From Methanobacteriota archaeon (lineage in GTDB: Archaea > Thermoplasmatota > DTKX01 > VGTL01), in the NCBI GenBank assembly GCA_016874675.1, contig VGTL01000015.1, positions 1-48,067 on the forward strand: a stretch of DNA of 48,067 nucleotides, written 5' to 3'. This document shows, in pieces, positions 8,801 to 16,224 of this stretch. The notes beneath the pieces are model-generated. The model did no database searches, had not been told where the DNA came from, and saw only the letters and a program-made list of their open reading frames with translations. The translations under genes and the position numbers were made by a program. Positions within the stretch are counted from its first letter, which is position 1, and each line of letters opens with the position of its first letter.

Positions 8801-9190
8801 GAGTTCGGCCTGGAGGCGGGCAACTTCAGCATAAACGACCTGGCGCCGGGTGGCCGGGCCACCGTGGTGTTCACCTGGCCGGCGGCGTCCCCGGGCGTGC
8901 ACGAGCTCCGCCTCTCCGCCGAGGGCGCCTTCCGCGACCCGACCCCCGCCGACAACGCCGCCTCCGTGTCCGTCACGGTGGCCCCCCTGAGGGTCGAGCG
9001 GCCGGAGCCGCCCGGAGAATCCGGCCCGTCCACCGTGGTCATCGCAGGCGCGGGGCTGCTGCTTGTCGCCGCGGCGGCCCTCGTGGCGGCCTTCCTGCTG
9101 CGCCGCCGGCCTCCGGAAAGGGCCCCTCCGGCGCCGGACGCGCCCTCCGACCGCTCGGGCTTCAGCCTCGTCGGCGGCGGGCGACCCTGA
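5900..9190 (+). CDS. Large surface protein: TIGR03790-like domain plus CARDB/NEW3-type repeats, C-terminal membrane anchor
   Basis: A 1096-residue exported protein. Residues 1-20 are a signal peptide. About residues 50-380 resemble the TIGR03790 family, with VLLLINNQSQISMQVGNYF, SVPDRNVCNI and the closing GDPKVEAY; its function is unknown. About residues 385-600 are CARDB-like beta-sandwiches, then several NEW3-like modules with repeated LGNGxxTxxFS phrases, then a last CARDB module (about 935-1030). A single membrane helix lies near 1044-1067, followed by Arg residues and a short cytosolic tail. Many N-x-S/T sequons suggest glycosylation. The ATG sits 26 nt after a TATA centre, so the start is firm. 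The segment ITGVHGNVAEP vaguely recalls clan CD cysteine peptidases, but I would not call it one. Confidence 0.8.
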   Translation: MKSATLLITVLLLSPALAVAEQASPPDPSSPYPAPCTPHPESAETGRANASDYSDVLLLINNQSQISMQVGNYFKQKRSVPDRNVCNISMPTSEWISTGQFASARADIENFISSSGLNNTLDYIVTTKGCPLGVSGGNYQYASFMDELGLILGPYAAAIGGQYWITNPFGGSEERFSRQREGIFIVTRLDGYDLRDCLRVIDNAANATGSRGTFVLDSQPWKDGTGYQEGNDWCRAANRTLTEKGWRAYLDDTPWYVVNQKNVSGYSSWGSNDGNAGNNAKPNFTWVPGALGTTYVSTSARSFAYPPSYGQSLIADLVREGITGVHGNVAEPFLGACSRPQYFLERYTRGWNLGESFYAGMATQSWQNCIIGDPKVEAYSDQPDPAVLAADIAYSEAALVEGMVINITARVRNLGGGPARDTTAAFYNGEPGRGGTQIGQDIGIALIPPGGNVSIAVPWDLGRLTGSQAVYVCITASNATPQLWDGNDRASRNATIFARPDLVLVRSRFTVSHQSPLEGTRVWLNATVRNNGAFVASSLLRFWMDDNLLSESEFSLLGSEETRVEGSWDTTGSPGTHRLRAEAVPALHEANLTNNDARVDVFVRRFGLELWADRAALSCLPGGTAGFNVTVRSLSNTAEAVAVRLSPVPGFWSGSVEPERAQLEPGASSCHTVTVSAPELALAGDRWDLRFRAEGLTGGVLEELALSVEVLPVRSVQLGCDPGEGVALPGENASFKLSARNLGNGPDTIDFSASAPEGWAVSFDRRSLELGYGGSAAVLVKVAPPDHALAGEVRDISLVATSSDGTAASLSVSVEVAQSYGFACSLGSETLTLAPGDESSTVVRVRNLGNGEETFTMSIQAGDIQASLSDPTLSLGAFTEANVTVAVRLPDRFFGDEGKVVITVRPAHSPAEALEVAVAVVWPDLVISREAITVSPPSPVEGQQVTVSVEVRNAGAARTGPFTVRLLEFGLEAGNFSINDLAPGGRATVVFTWPAASPGVHELRLSAEGAFRDPTPADNAASVSVTVAPLRVERPEPPGESGPSTVVIAGAGLLLVAAAALVAAFLLRRRPPERAPPAPDAPSDRSGFSLVGGGRP

Positions 9191-9211
9191 GCGCGGCCCG
9201 GCCCCCCTGCG

Positions 9212-10243
9212 TCACAGGTCCGCGAAGGGCTCGATGTCGCAGGCCGTGCACCGGTGGCACATCGTCCGGAAGGACCCCGGCTCCAGCCCGTGCTCCAGGA
9301 AGATCCGTTTCTGGGCGCGGGAGAGGCGCAGGAGCCTTCTCCCGTCCGGCGGCCCGGGCCGGCCGCCAAGGGCCCTCTCCAGGGGGCCCCTGTTGAGGGC
9401 GTTGACCCGGAGCGGCCTGATGTTCACGGCCACGCCCATCCGGGCGAGCAGGCGCGCCGCCCGCAGTGCCTGGGCGTCGGTCTCCCCCAGCCCGATTATC
9501 AGGTTGGAGCACACCCGGCCGCGGCCGAAGAGGCGCACGCCGGCCTCCAGGTTCTCCAGTATCCCGTCGCGGTCGAGCTCCGGGCACACCCGCCGCATTA
9601 TCGCCCCGGTGGCGCACTGGATGTTGAGCTTGAGCTCGGTGGCGCCGGCCCGCCTGAGGGCGCGCAGGTCCCCCTCGTCGACAGTGTAGGGCTCGACGCC
9701 CACCGGGACGCTTGGGAAATCTCGCCTGACCGAGCGGACCAGCCGGGCGATGTCCCTGCAGGCGCGGGAGGGGGTGTCCGGGATGCCGGTGGTGACGGCG
9801 ACGGCGTCCACCTTTCCGGCGGCCAGGGCGCCCCTGACGATGGCGGCCCACCGCCTGGCAGGGAGGCCCTTTCCGGGGGAAACCGGGAGGTTGCAGAACG
9901 CGCAGCCGAACCGGCAGCGGTCGTGGAGGTTGATGAACGCCTGGCCGGGGGCGTGGAGGCCGGCGCCGCGGACGCGGACATCGCGCGCCAGGACGCGGCC
10001 TCCCCTGATGATATCGAGTCTGCCTCCGGACCCCCTCAGGGCCAGGCCGGTGCGGCGGTCCCGGTCGGCGTCCCGCTCCACCTCCAGCCGGACGGTGGTC
10101 TCCCCTATTTGGAGGAAGATGGAGGTCGTCCCTCCGCCCGGGCCGGCCGAGGAGCGCGACAGCGGGAAGGGCAGCCTGATGCCCCGGGGGACGAGTATGC
10201 GCGCCATCTCGAGGGCGGCCGCCTTCGCCAGCGCCGGCCGCAA
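9212..10243 (-). CDS. Radical SAM protein with extra C-terminal CX2CX2C cluster motif
   Basis: A 343-residue radical S-adenosylmethionine enzyme. The [4Fe-4S] motif CRFGCAFC (Cys110, 114, 117) follows an N-terminal beta-rich region of about 95 residues. The TIM-barrel part contains the GVEPYTVDEG and LKLNIQCATGAI strands. The C-terminus MCHRCTACDIEPFADL offers CX2CX2C, which could hold a second cluster. The substrate is unknown. The start is taken as a TTG at 10243, one base after the stop of the upstream membrane protein gene; an ATG at 10207 (MARILVPRG) is the alternative. The tight spacing puts both genes in one transcript. Confidence 0.75.
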   Translation of the reverse strand: MRPALAKAAALEMARILVPRGIRLPFPLSRSSAGPGGGTTSIFLQIGETTVRLEVERDADRDRRTGLALRGSGGRLDIIRGGRVLARDVRVRGAGLHAPGQAFINLHDRCRFGCAFCNLPVSPGKGLPARRWAAIVRGALAAGKVDAVAVTTGIPDTPSRACRDIARLVRSVRRDFPSVPVGVEPYTVDEGDLRALRRAGATELKLNIQCATGAIMRRVCPELDRDGILENLEAGVRLFGRGRVCSNLIIGLGETDAQALRAARLLARMGVAVNIRPLRVNALNRGPLERALGGRPGPPDGRRLLRLSRAQKRIFLEHGLEPGSFRTMCHRCTACDIEPFADL

Positions 10244-10244
10244 A

Positions 10245-10559
10245 TCAGTCGACCTCGTAGAGGGCGAACGCCAGCCCGGCGGCGATGAAGAGGATGACGA
10301 CCGCCGCGAGGTTCATCCCCTCCGGCGGCAGGAGCACGAAAGAGGCCACGATCCCGGCAAGGGCGGCGGGCGTGGCGCCCCCGACATAGTCCCTCCCGGC
10401 GACGAGGTAGGCCGCGCCGAACGACATCAGGACCAGGATGGCCCCGACCAGGGACCAGAACTTCATCCCCATGCCCCAGGCCAGGAGCAGGAGCAGGCCG
10501 GCGACGGCGCAGAGCAGGGCGGTCACCACCCGCATGACCGTGATGGCGTCGGACCTCAC
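10245..10559 (-). CDS. Small membrane protein of unknown function
   Basis: A 104-residue protein made almost wholly of three to four membrane helices (VVTALLCAVAGLLLLLAWG, FWSLVGAILVLMSFGAAYLV, ALAGIVASFVLLP, LAAVVILFIAAGLAFALY). I do not recognise a family. The GTG start at 10559 lies 26 nt from a TATA-box centre, which supports a leaderless GTG; an ATG at 10535 is also possible. It is the first gene of a two-gene operon with the radical SAM gene, which starts one base after this stop. Confidence 0.6.
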   Translation of the reverse strand: MRSDAITVMRVVTALLCAVAGLLLLLAWGMGMKFWSLVGAILVLMSFGAAYLVAGRDYVGGATPAALAGIVASFVLLPPEGMNLAAVVILFIAAGLAFALYEVD

Positions 10560-10580
10560 GAACGGTCATTGGGCTAAAGG

Positions 10581-10589
10581 ATTAATAAT
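10581..10589 (-). promoter_or_regulatory. TATA box of the membrane protein / radical SAM operon
   Basis: The minus strand reads ATTATTAAT, centred 26 nt before the GTG at 10559. A leaderless transcript is predicted. Confidence 0.65.
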
Positions 10590-10602
10590 TGTTTGCTATC
10601 GG

Positions 10603-10751
10603 GGAAGGCGCAGGGCGCAAAAGACGAAGGCGCAAGGCGCAAGGCCTGAGGAGTAACATTGCCCCTTCCGCCTTGATTCTTGGGCAATGCACCCTGCGCC
10701 TCGCGCCTTGCCCCTCCGGCCTTGCGCCTTGCGCCCTGCGCCCTGTGCCTT
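10603..10751. repeat. Hairpin element 3 (heptamer arms)
   Basis: Left arm: GGCGCAG and GGCGCAA heptamers (10607-10645), ending in GGCCTGAGGAG. Apex region: CATTGCCCC and its partner GGGCAATG form an internal hairpin (about 10658-10688). Right arm 10690-10750: CCTGCGCC, CTTGCGCC and CCTTGCCCC units. It sits between the leftward TATA box at 10581 and a rightward TATA-like box at 10749. Confidence 0.85.
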
Positions 10752-10780
10752 TATTTAGGAGGAACGCCGTTCACTGCTTC

Positions 10781-10927
10781 ATGCAGCCCGCACCGCCGTA
10801 CGGCGCCCCGCCCCCTATGGAGGGGAAGCGGGCAGGGGGGACGAGGCTGAGCCCGTCGTCCACTGCTGCCCGCTGTCCGCTCCCCCCCGCTGCCCGCTGC
10901 AGCAATAGCAATGCGATTTTGCGCTAA
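10781..10927 (+). pseudogene. Possible relic of a gene start, cut off by hairpin element 3b
   Basis: A TATA-like CTTTATTTA (10749-10757, centre 28 nt upstream) and AGGAGG (10757-10762) precede an ATG at 10781. The first 17 codons give MQPAPPYGAPPPMEGKR, a Pro/Tyr-rich start resembling the Pro-rich linkers of zinc-ribbon membrane proteins in this window. From about 10825 the frame runs into hairpin element 3b and then AT-rich spacer, ending at TAA 10927 after 48 codons. I read this as an intact promoter and start whose downstream body has been lost. It may equally be a meaningless short frame. Confidence 0.3.
10821..10900. repeat. Hairpin element 3b (short, GCGGGCAG-type arms)
   Basis: GGAAGCGGGCAGGGGGG on the left; an apex with GACGAGGCTGAGCCCGTCG; and on the right CTGCTGCCCGCTG, GTCCGCTCC and CGCTGCCCGCTGC. 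The 15-nt word GAGCCCGTCGTCCAC at its apex recurs exactly in element 6 (from 23480), linking the two as one subfamily. Confidence 0.8.
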
Positions 10928-10938
10928 CGTGCACAACC

Positions 10939-10946
10939 ATTAATAC
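10939..10946 (+). promoter_or_regulatory. TATA box of the pre-peptidase-domain operon
   Basis: ATTAATAC centred 28 nt before the ATG at 10971, predicting a transcript with little or no leader. Confidence 0.65.
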
Positions 10947-10970
10947 CGTCCTAATCGTTTTAGAATAATT

Positions 10971-13769
10971 ATGATGCGGGCCCGGTCGCGCCGGGAACTG
11001 AGGGAGGGAACCGAGGTGTCGCGCAAGCCGGATGCGACCTGGTGGTCCCTTTGGACCGTCGCTGTCCTGGCCGTCCAGGCGTTCCTGCCGGCGGCGCTGG
11101 CCGAGACCGAGCCCAACAACTCATTCACCGAGGCGACCCTCATCGATTCCGACGCGGCGAGCATCCCGGGGTCGCTCTCCCAGAGCGACAACGCCGACAT
11201 GTACAAGATCCTCCTCAACCGCACCCCGCCGTACGTGGAGGCCGTGACGGCGCAGCTCACCCGGACCTCGCCCGAAGGGCAGGTGCGGCTGTACCTCTAC
11301 GACGAGGACGGCTACAGGCTGGCCTGGAACGCCACCGTTTCCGGCGCGCCCGTCTCGTCGTCCGTGTGCGCCCCCTACACCGGCCACGTCTACATCGTCG
11401 TGCTGCTCTGGCTCGGGGCCCAGACGGCCGACTATGAGCTCAACGTCACGCGCGCCAACCTGACGCCCGACCCTGCCCTCCTGGACGGCAACAACCGGCC
11501 CTCCGGGGCCAAAGCCGCATACAACGGCTTCAGCGTCGTTAAGGACCTGGACTCTTTCTACAACGCCGGCGACTTCTATTACGTGCAGGCGGCGGCCGGG
11601 CAGTCCTTCTCCGATATACTGACGGTCCACGTGACCGTGCCCGCCACGGCCGACATCATGGTGGAGCTCTTCCGGGAGGCGAACTCCACCCCCATCGCGC
11701 TTTCCGACGGGGGCGACATATTCAACCCCGACCCCGGGGTCAACGAGACCATCTATTACGTTTGCCGCGAGACCGGCCGTCTGGAGCTGCGCATCTGGGC
11801 GGAGCGCGGCGGCGGGACCTACGTGTTGAACATCTCGCTGTTCCGGGGATGGCTGGACTCCGACAACGACCCGGACAACGCCACCGCGCTGACGCAGGAC
11901 GGGCCCGCGCGGGGCAACGTCTCCCTTAACTGGGACCAAGACGACTACTACTCAATGGACCTGCCTTCCGACACCACCATCGACCTGAAGCTCACCACCT
12001 CCGGCTTCGACAACGAGTCGAGGCTGCCCAACCTCAACCTGTACCTGATGGACCCGTCCCGGAGCTACGTCAACATCTCCACCGGCCTGGACCCGGCGGA
12101 GCAGGTGACCTTCGTGGCCCGGGAGGCAGGCCACCACTACATCCGCGTCGGCGCCGGCCGCGACAGCGCCGGCAACTACACATTGGAGGTCGCCACGGTC
12201 CGCCCCCCCGTGGTGCTCGTGCCCGCCGTCCAGCTGTCGGTCGACGAGGACGGCTCGACCGTGCTCGACCTCCTCTCGGTGTTCCAGGACCCGCAGGGCC
12301 GGGCCCTGCAGTTCGGGAGCGAAACCGCGGAGAACCTCAACCTCTCCATCGAGGTGCAGCCGCCGTCGGGGGCGCTCCTGCAAATCACCCCCCGGCCGGA
12401 CTGGAACGGTCGCGTCCTCTTCGGCATCAACGCCACCAACCCCGAGGGGAAGGTGGCCAGGTCCACGGTCAACCTCACGGTGCGGCCTGTGAACGACCCG
12501 CCGGTGGCGGAGCACTCAAGCCTCAACTTCTCGACGGTCGCGGACCGGCCGTACACCCTCGACGTGAGCGTCTTCTCGCTCTTCTCGGACATCGACGGCG
12601 ACGCCCTCGAGTACGCCGTGCTCGACATCGGGCCGCTCGCGGTCGTGATAGACCCCGCCGACGGGAGGGTCACCGCCACGCCCCCGCTCTACTGGTCCGG
12701 CGTGGTGACCTTCCGGATAATCGCCTCGGACCCGACGGGCGCCTCGGCCGAGGTCAGGGTGACGCTCATCGTCTCGCCGGTCAACCACGCCCCCCTGGTG
12801 GTGGTTCAGCCGGGGAACATCACCTTCGCAGAGCACGGGAACGCCACCGTGGACCTCGGGGCGGCCTTCTGGGACCCCGACGGCGACCCGATGGCCCTGG
12901 GGGCCCTGGACAACATAATGCTGTCGGTCGGGATCGCCGGGGGTCTCGCCCGGGTGGAGGCGCACGACCCGCACTGGTCCGGCAACGAGAGCGTGACGTT
13001 CTTCGCCCGCGACCCCTCCAACGCCACCGCCTACCTGGTCATCAACTTCACCGTCACCGAGGTCAACGACCCGCCCTACATATTCCGGGTCCTCCAGAAC
13101 CAGTCCATACGCGAGGACGCCCCCACGGCGCTCTTCAACCTCAACGGCTACTTCCGGGACCCCGACGAGGGCCAGAGGCTCTCGTTCAACGTCACCGCCC
13201 CAGACGGGAACGTCAGCATCTCCATCTCGCAGGACGGCTGGGTGACGTTCACCCCGGCGGCGAACTGGAGCGGCCGCGTGTCGATGATGTTCTCCGCCCG
13301 CGACCCGCTGGGCGAGTCGGCCGAGCAGGCATTCAACCTCACCGTGGAGCCGCAGGACGACCCGCCGGTCCTTTCGGGCGCCGCGGTCTCCCCGCGCAAG
13401 GGCGACACCGCCACCGTGTTCACCTTCACGGTCGTGGTGACGGACCAAGACAGCCCCTCCGTGACGGTGCTCCTCAAGGTCGGGCGCCGGTCCATCGTCA
13501 TGGAGCGCCTGTCCGGCGACCTCGCCTCGGGCGCCACCTACCGCGTCCGGACGGCCCTGCCCGGGGGCGACAACGCCTTCTTCATCCAGGCCGACGACGG
13601 GGAGCGCCTGGCGTCCACCGACAGCGTCGAGCTCTATGTCGGGCAGAGCTCCCCGGACAACACCAACCTCTACATCATCCTCATCGCCCTGACCGTGATA
13701 ATCGTGGCGCTGGCGCTGGTTTTCACCCCCTCGCGCTCCGACCGTGACCGGAAGGACGAGGAGGAGTAG
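10971..13769 (+). CDS. Surface protein with pre-peptidase (PPC) domains and cadherin-like repeats, C-terminal membrane anchor
   Basis: A 932-residue exported protein. A basic N-terminal stretch precedes the signal segment WWSLWTVAVLAVQAFLPAALA (about 24-44); the mature chain would start with ETEPNNSFTEA, the typical opening of a PPC (pre-peptidase C-terminal) domain. Further PPC-like sandwiches reach to about residue 410. About residues 410-800 are four cadherin/Ig-like modules joined by VNDPPV-type linkers with DPxG turns. A final domain precedes a membrane helix (about 900-920, LYIILIALTVIIVALALVF) and an acidic/basic tail. No catalytic domain is visible. It is dense in N-x-S/T sites. The next gene starts 4 nt after this stop and shares its transcript. 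Confidence 0.8.
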   Translation: MMRARSRRELREGTEVSRKPDATWWSLWTVAVLAVQAFLPAALAETEPNNSFTEATLIDSDAASIPGSLSQSDNADMYKILLNRTPPYVEAVTAQLTRTSPEGQVRLYLYDEDGYRLAWNATVSGAPVSSSVCAPYTGHVYIVVLLWLGAQTADYELNVTRANLTPDPALLDGNNRPSGAKAAYNGFSVVKDLDSFYNAGDFYYVQAAAGQSFSDILTVHVTVPATADIMVELFREANSTPIALSDGGDIFNPDPGVNETIYYVCRETGRLELRIWAERGGGTYVLNISLFRGWLDSDNDPDNATALTQDGPARGNVSLNWDQDDYYSMDLPSDTTIDLKLTTSGFDNESRLPNLNLYLMDPSRSYVNISTGLDPAEQVTFVAREAGHHYIRVGAGRDSAGNYTLEVATVRPPVVLVPAVQLSVDEDGSTVLDLLSVFQDPQGRALQFGSETAENLNLSIEVQPPSGALLQITPRPDWNGRVLFGINATNPEGKVARSTVNLTVRPVNDPPVAEHSSLNFSTVADRPYTLDVSVFSLFSDIDGDALEYAVLDIGPLAVVIDPADGRVTATPPLYWSGVVTFRIIASDPTGASAEVRVTLIVSPVNHAPLVVVQPGNITFAEHGNATVDLGAAFWDPDGDPMALGALDNIMLSVGIAGGLARVEAHDPHWSGNESVTFFARDPSNATAYLVINFTVTEVNDPPYIFRVLQNQSIREDAPTALFNLNGYFRDPDEGQRLSFNVTAPDGNVSISISQDGWVTFTPAANWSGRVSMMFSARDPLGESAEQAFNLTVEPQDDPPVLSGAAVSPRKGDTATVFTFTVVVTDQDSPSVTVLLKVGRRSIVMERLSGDLASGATYRVRTALPGGDNAFFIQADDGERLASTDSVELYVGQSSPDNTNLYIILIALTVIIVALALVFTPSRSDRDRKDEEE

Positions 13770-13772
13770 GGC

Positions 13773-15995
13773 GTGCGCGCGCCGGCCGCGGGGCTTCTCC
13801 TCCTGGTCCTGGTCCTCCCGGCCGCGGCGGCCGCCACGGGCCCCCGGACGCCCGATCAGGACAACTCGTTCGACGCCGCGACCGGGCTCCCGGCCTCCGG
13901 GTACCGCACCGGGGACCTCTCCTGGGTGGACGACCGGGCGGACTTCTTCCGCCTCTCCGCCACCTCGGGCATGGTGATACGGGCGTTCATCTTCATCGTC
14001 GACTGGCAGGCCGCCTCCCCGGGCGATGTGGACTTCAGCCTGGTCCTCTTCGACCGCACCCGGTCCGAGATAGCGAACTCCAGCTCCGGCTACCAGTACG
14101 AGACCGTCTCGGCCCTTGCGGTCGCCGCCGGGACCTACTACCTTCGCGTATCCACGGTGAGCGGCTCGGGGACCTACTCGCTGGACTGGTCGGTGGCCCC
14201 CCCCCAGACATTGAAGGACGGCGACGAGATCCGCGGCCTCCTTTCCGACTCGGGCAACCGCAACGCCGACTGGTACCGGGTCCAGCTCCGGGGCGGCCCG
14301 GCGCCGGACACGTTCAAGGCGACCATGCACGAGGACGGGGGGGCGTTCTTCGACCTCTACTTCATGGATCTTTGGTCGGAGTACTCGCTCTGGTACGACA
14401 TCTCCTGGTGGAGCGACCCCGACGACCAGGTGGAGGCCACCGCCACCTACGGGGGCTGGTACTACCTCTGGGTGAGCGCCTACCGGGGGGCGGGCAACTA
14501 CACTCTCAAGGTGACGGTCGCGCCCGGGACGGGTGACGGCGACAGCGAGCCGTCGGGCGCCCGGCTGGTCGCCTGGAACTCAAGCTTCTACGACACGGTG
14601 GACATGGCCCACGACCACTACGACTGGTACCGGTGCGAGCTCTCCGCCGGCGAGAACATCCGGGCCTCCATGAGGCTGGACCCGGCGCCCACCGACATGT
14701 TCGCCCTCTCCATCCTCGGGGCCGACCTGAGCACCCTTCCCGGGGCCATGGGCACCAACTATTTCGACAGGGGAGCCGAGCCCCCGCTGCTGAACCGGAC
14801 CATTGCCGTCAACGCCACGGTGGCGGCGGCCGGGACGTACTACGTCGTCGCTATGGCCCGCGTCGGATTGCGGGACACCGTCAGGGACCTCTCCGACCAA
14901 AACGCCCGCAGCGACTACAAGCTCACCATCAACATGTCCGCCCACGCGCCCGGCCCGAGCAACCACGCTCCCCGGGCGCTGGTCCCCGGCGCCACCGTCT
15001 CGCTGGACGCCAACACCACCGCCGAGCTCGCCCTGCCGGCGCTCTTCGAGGACCCGGACGGGGACACGCTGCGGTACGCCTCCTCCGGCAACGGCAGCGT
15101 CCGGCTGGACTTCTCCCGGGCGGGGAGGGCCGTGCTCCGGCCGGACGAGTACTACGTCGGCCATCTGAACTTCACCCTCAACGCCACGGACCCGGAGGGG
15201 CTCTCGGCGGCCGTCTGGGTGGACGTCACCGTGAGGAAGGTGCCCTTCCCGCCGGTGATAACCGACCGGACGCCGTCCTCGGGCGCCCTGCACGGGGTCA
15301 ACGGGACCACCGTCCAGTTCACCGTGTCGGCGATGGACCCCAACCACCAGGTGCTCGCCTACGGGTGGACCGCCAACGGGGCCCCGGTCGGTACCAACGC
15401 CAACCTCCTCTCCTGGAAGGTGCCGGCGGCCTCCGGCTCTTTCGTCATCGGTTGCACCGTCTCCAACGCCGACGGGAACGCCTCCACCTCCTGGACGCTG
15501 AACGCCACGGCCAAGGCGCCCCCGGTCGTCGCCATCGTGACGCCGTGGAACCACTCCACGGTCAGGGAGGGCGCCCGGGTCACGTTCAGTGCCGTGGTGT
15601 CGGAGACCTCCGTCGGCCAGGCGGCCGAGTTCGCGTTCGCCTGGAGCCTCCGGGGCAGGGCCCTCGGGACGGGGGCCGTGTTCTCGACGACCACGCTCCC
15701 TCCCGGCGAGAACACCGTGGTGGTCACCGTGGTGAACGTCTCGGACCCCGCAGAGACGGGCTCGGCGAGCATAGTGGTGTTCGTGGAGGCCAAGGAGGCC
15801 GCCGCCGACTACACCACCGTCCTGCTCGCCGCCGGGGCGCTGCTCGTGGTGGTGGCCGTCATCGGGGTGTTGCTGACCCGGCGGGCGGCGCGCCGGAGAG
15901 ATGCGGAAGAGGAGGAGTTGTCGCCGCGCCGCCGGCACCGCAGGGTGAAGCCGGGCAAGCGCGAGCGCCGCGCAAGGCGCGGCGGGACGGGATGA
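13773..15995 (+). CDS. Surface protein with pre-peptidase and Ig/PKD-like domains, C-terminal membrane anchor
   Basis: A 740-residue exported protein related in design to its upstream neighbour. Residues 1-22 form the signal peptide (GLLLLVLVLPAAAAA). Three PPC-like modules follow, with DQDNSFDAATGL, ADFFRLSA, GTYYLRVS and WYYLWVSA phrases (to about residue 390). A cadherin-like module (about 395-490) and Ig/PKD-like modules (to about 680) come next. The membrane helix is VLLAAGALLVVVAVIGVLL (about 690-710), then a strongly Arg/Lys-rich cytosolic tail. The GTG at 13773 follows GAGGAG and is the second start of the operon. The last codons (RARRGG) are written in GGCGCGG-type words like the outer arm of hairpin element 4 just downstream, so that arm may have reached into the coding end. 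Confidence 0.78.
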   Translation: MRAPAAGLLLLVLVLPAAAAATGPRTPDQDNSFDAATGLPASGYRTGDLSWVDDRADFFRLSATSGMVIRAFIFIVDWQAASPGDVDFSLVLFDRTRSEIANSSSGYQYETVSALAVAAGTYYLRVSTVSGSGTYSLDWSVAPPQTLKDGDEIRGLLSDSGNRNADWYRVQLRGGPAPDTFKATMHEDGGAFFDLYFMDLWSEYSLWYDISWWSDPDDQVEATATYGGWYYLWVSAYRGAGNYTLKVTVAPGTGDGDSEPSGARLVAWNSSFYDTVDMAHDHYDWYRCELSAGENIRASMRLDPAPTDMFALSILGADLSTLPGAMGTNYFDRGAEPPLLNRTIAVNATVAAAGTYYVVAMARVGLRDTVRDLSDQNARSDYKLTINMSAHAPGPSNHAPRALVPGATVSLDANTTAELALPALFEDPDGDTLRYASSGNGSVRLDFSRAGRAVLRPDEYYVGHLNFTLNATDPEGLSAAVWVDVTVRKVPFPPVITDRTPSSGALHGVNGTTVQFTVSAMDPNHQVLAYGWTANGAPVGTNANLLSWKVPAASGSFVIGCTVSNADGNASTSWTLNATAKAPPVVAIVTPWNHSTVREGARVTFSAVVSETSVGQAAEFAFAWSLRGRALGTGAVFSTTTLPPGENTVVVTVVNVSDPAETGSASIVVFVEAKEAAADYTTVLLAAGALLVVVAVIGVLLTRRAARRRDAEEEELSPRRRHRRVKPGKRERRARRGGTG

Positions 15996-16003
15996 GGAAA
16001 AAA

Positions 16004-16199
16004 AGAAGGCGCAAGGCGCGGGGCGCAAGGCGCAAGGGAGAAAGGCAGCAAGGCAGGAAGGCAGAAAGGCAGCAAGGGAGCAAGGGACGACGGTTGTCCC
16101 CTTCCTCCATTCCCGCCCCCTTGCTGCCTTGCTGCCTTGCTGCCTTGCTGCCCTTCTGCCTATCCGCCTTTCGCCCTCGCGCCCTGCGCCTTGCCCCTT
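16004..16199. repeat. Nested hairpin element 4 (heptamers outside, octamers inside)
   Basis: Outer left arm 16004-16038: GGCGCAA/GGCGCGG heptamers. Inner left arm 16039-16086: GGCAGCAA, GGCAGGAA, GGCAGAAA and GGGAGCAA octamers. Apex: GGGACGACGGTTGTCCCC (16084-16101), itself a small hairpin. Inner right arm about 16119-16167: TTGCTGCC octamers. Outer right arm 16168-16199: CGCCCTGCGCCTTG. This is the clearest example of the concentric order. It lies between converging genes, with no promoter next to it. Confidence 0.93.
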
Positions 16200-16202
16200 G
16201 AT

Positions 16203-16224
16203 AAAAAGGGCCCCCGGCGGGCCC
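16203..16224 (-). terminator. Hairpin and T-tract after the nitroreductase gene
   Basis: Read on the minus strand, GGGCCC (16224-16219), a 5-nt loop and GGGCCC (16213-16208) are followed at once by TTTTT (16207-16203). The stem begins directly after the TGA stop. This is a classic hairpin with T-tract; in archaea the T-tract itself is the main signal. Confidence 0.75.
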
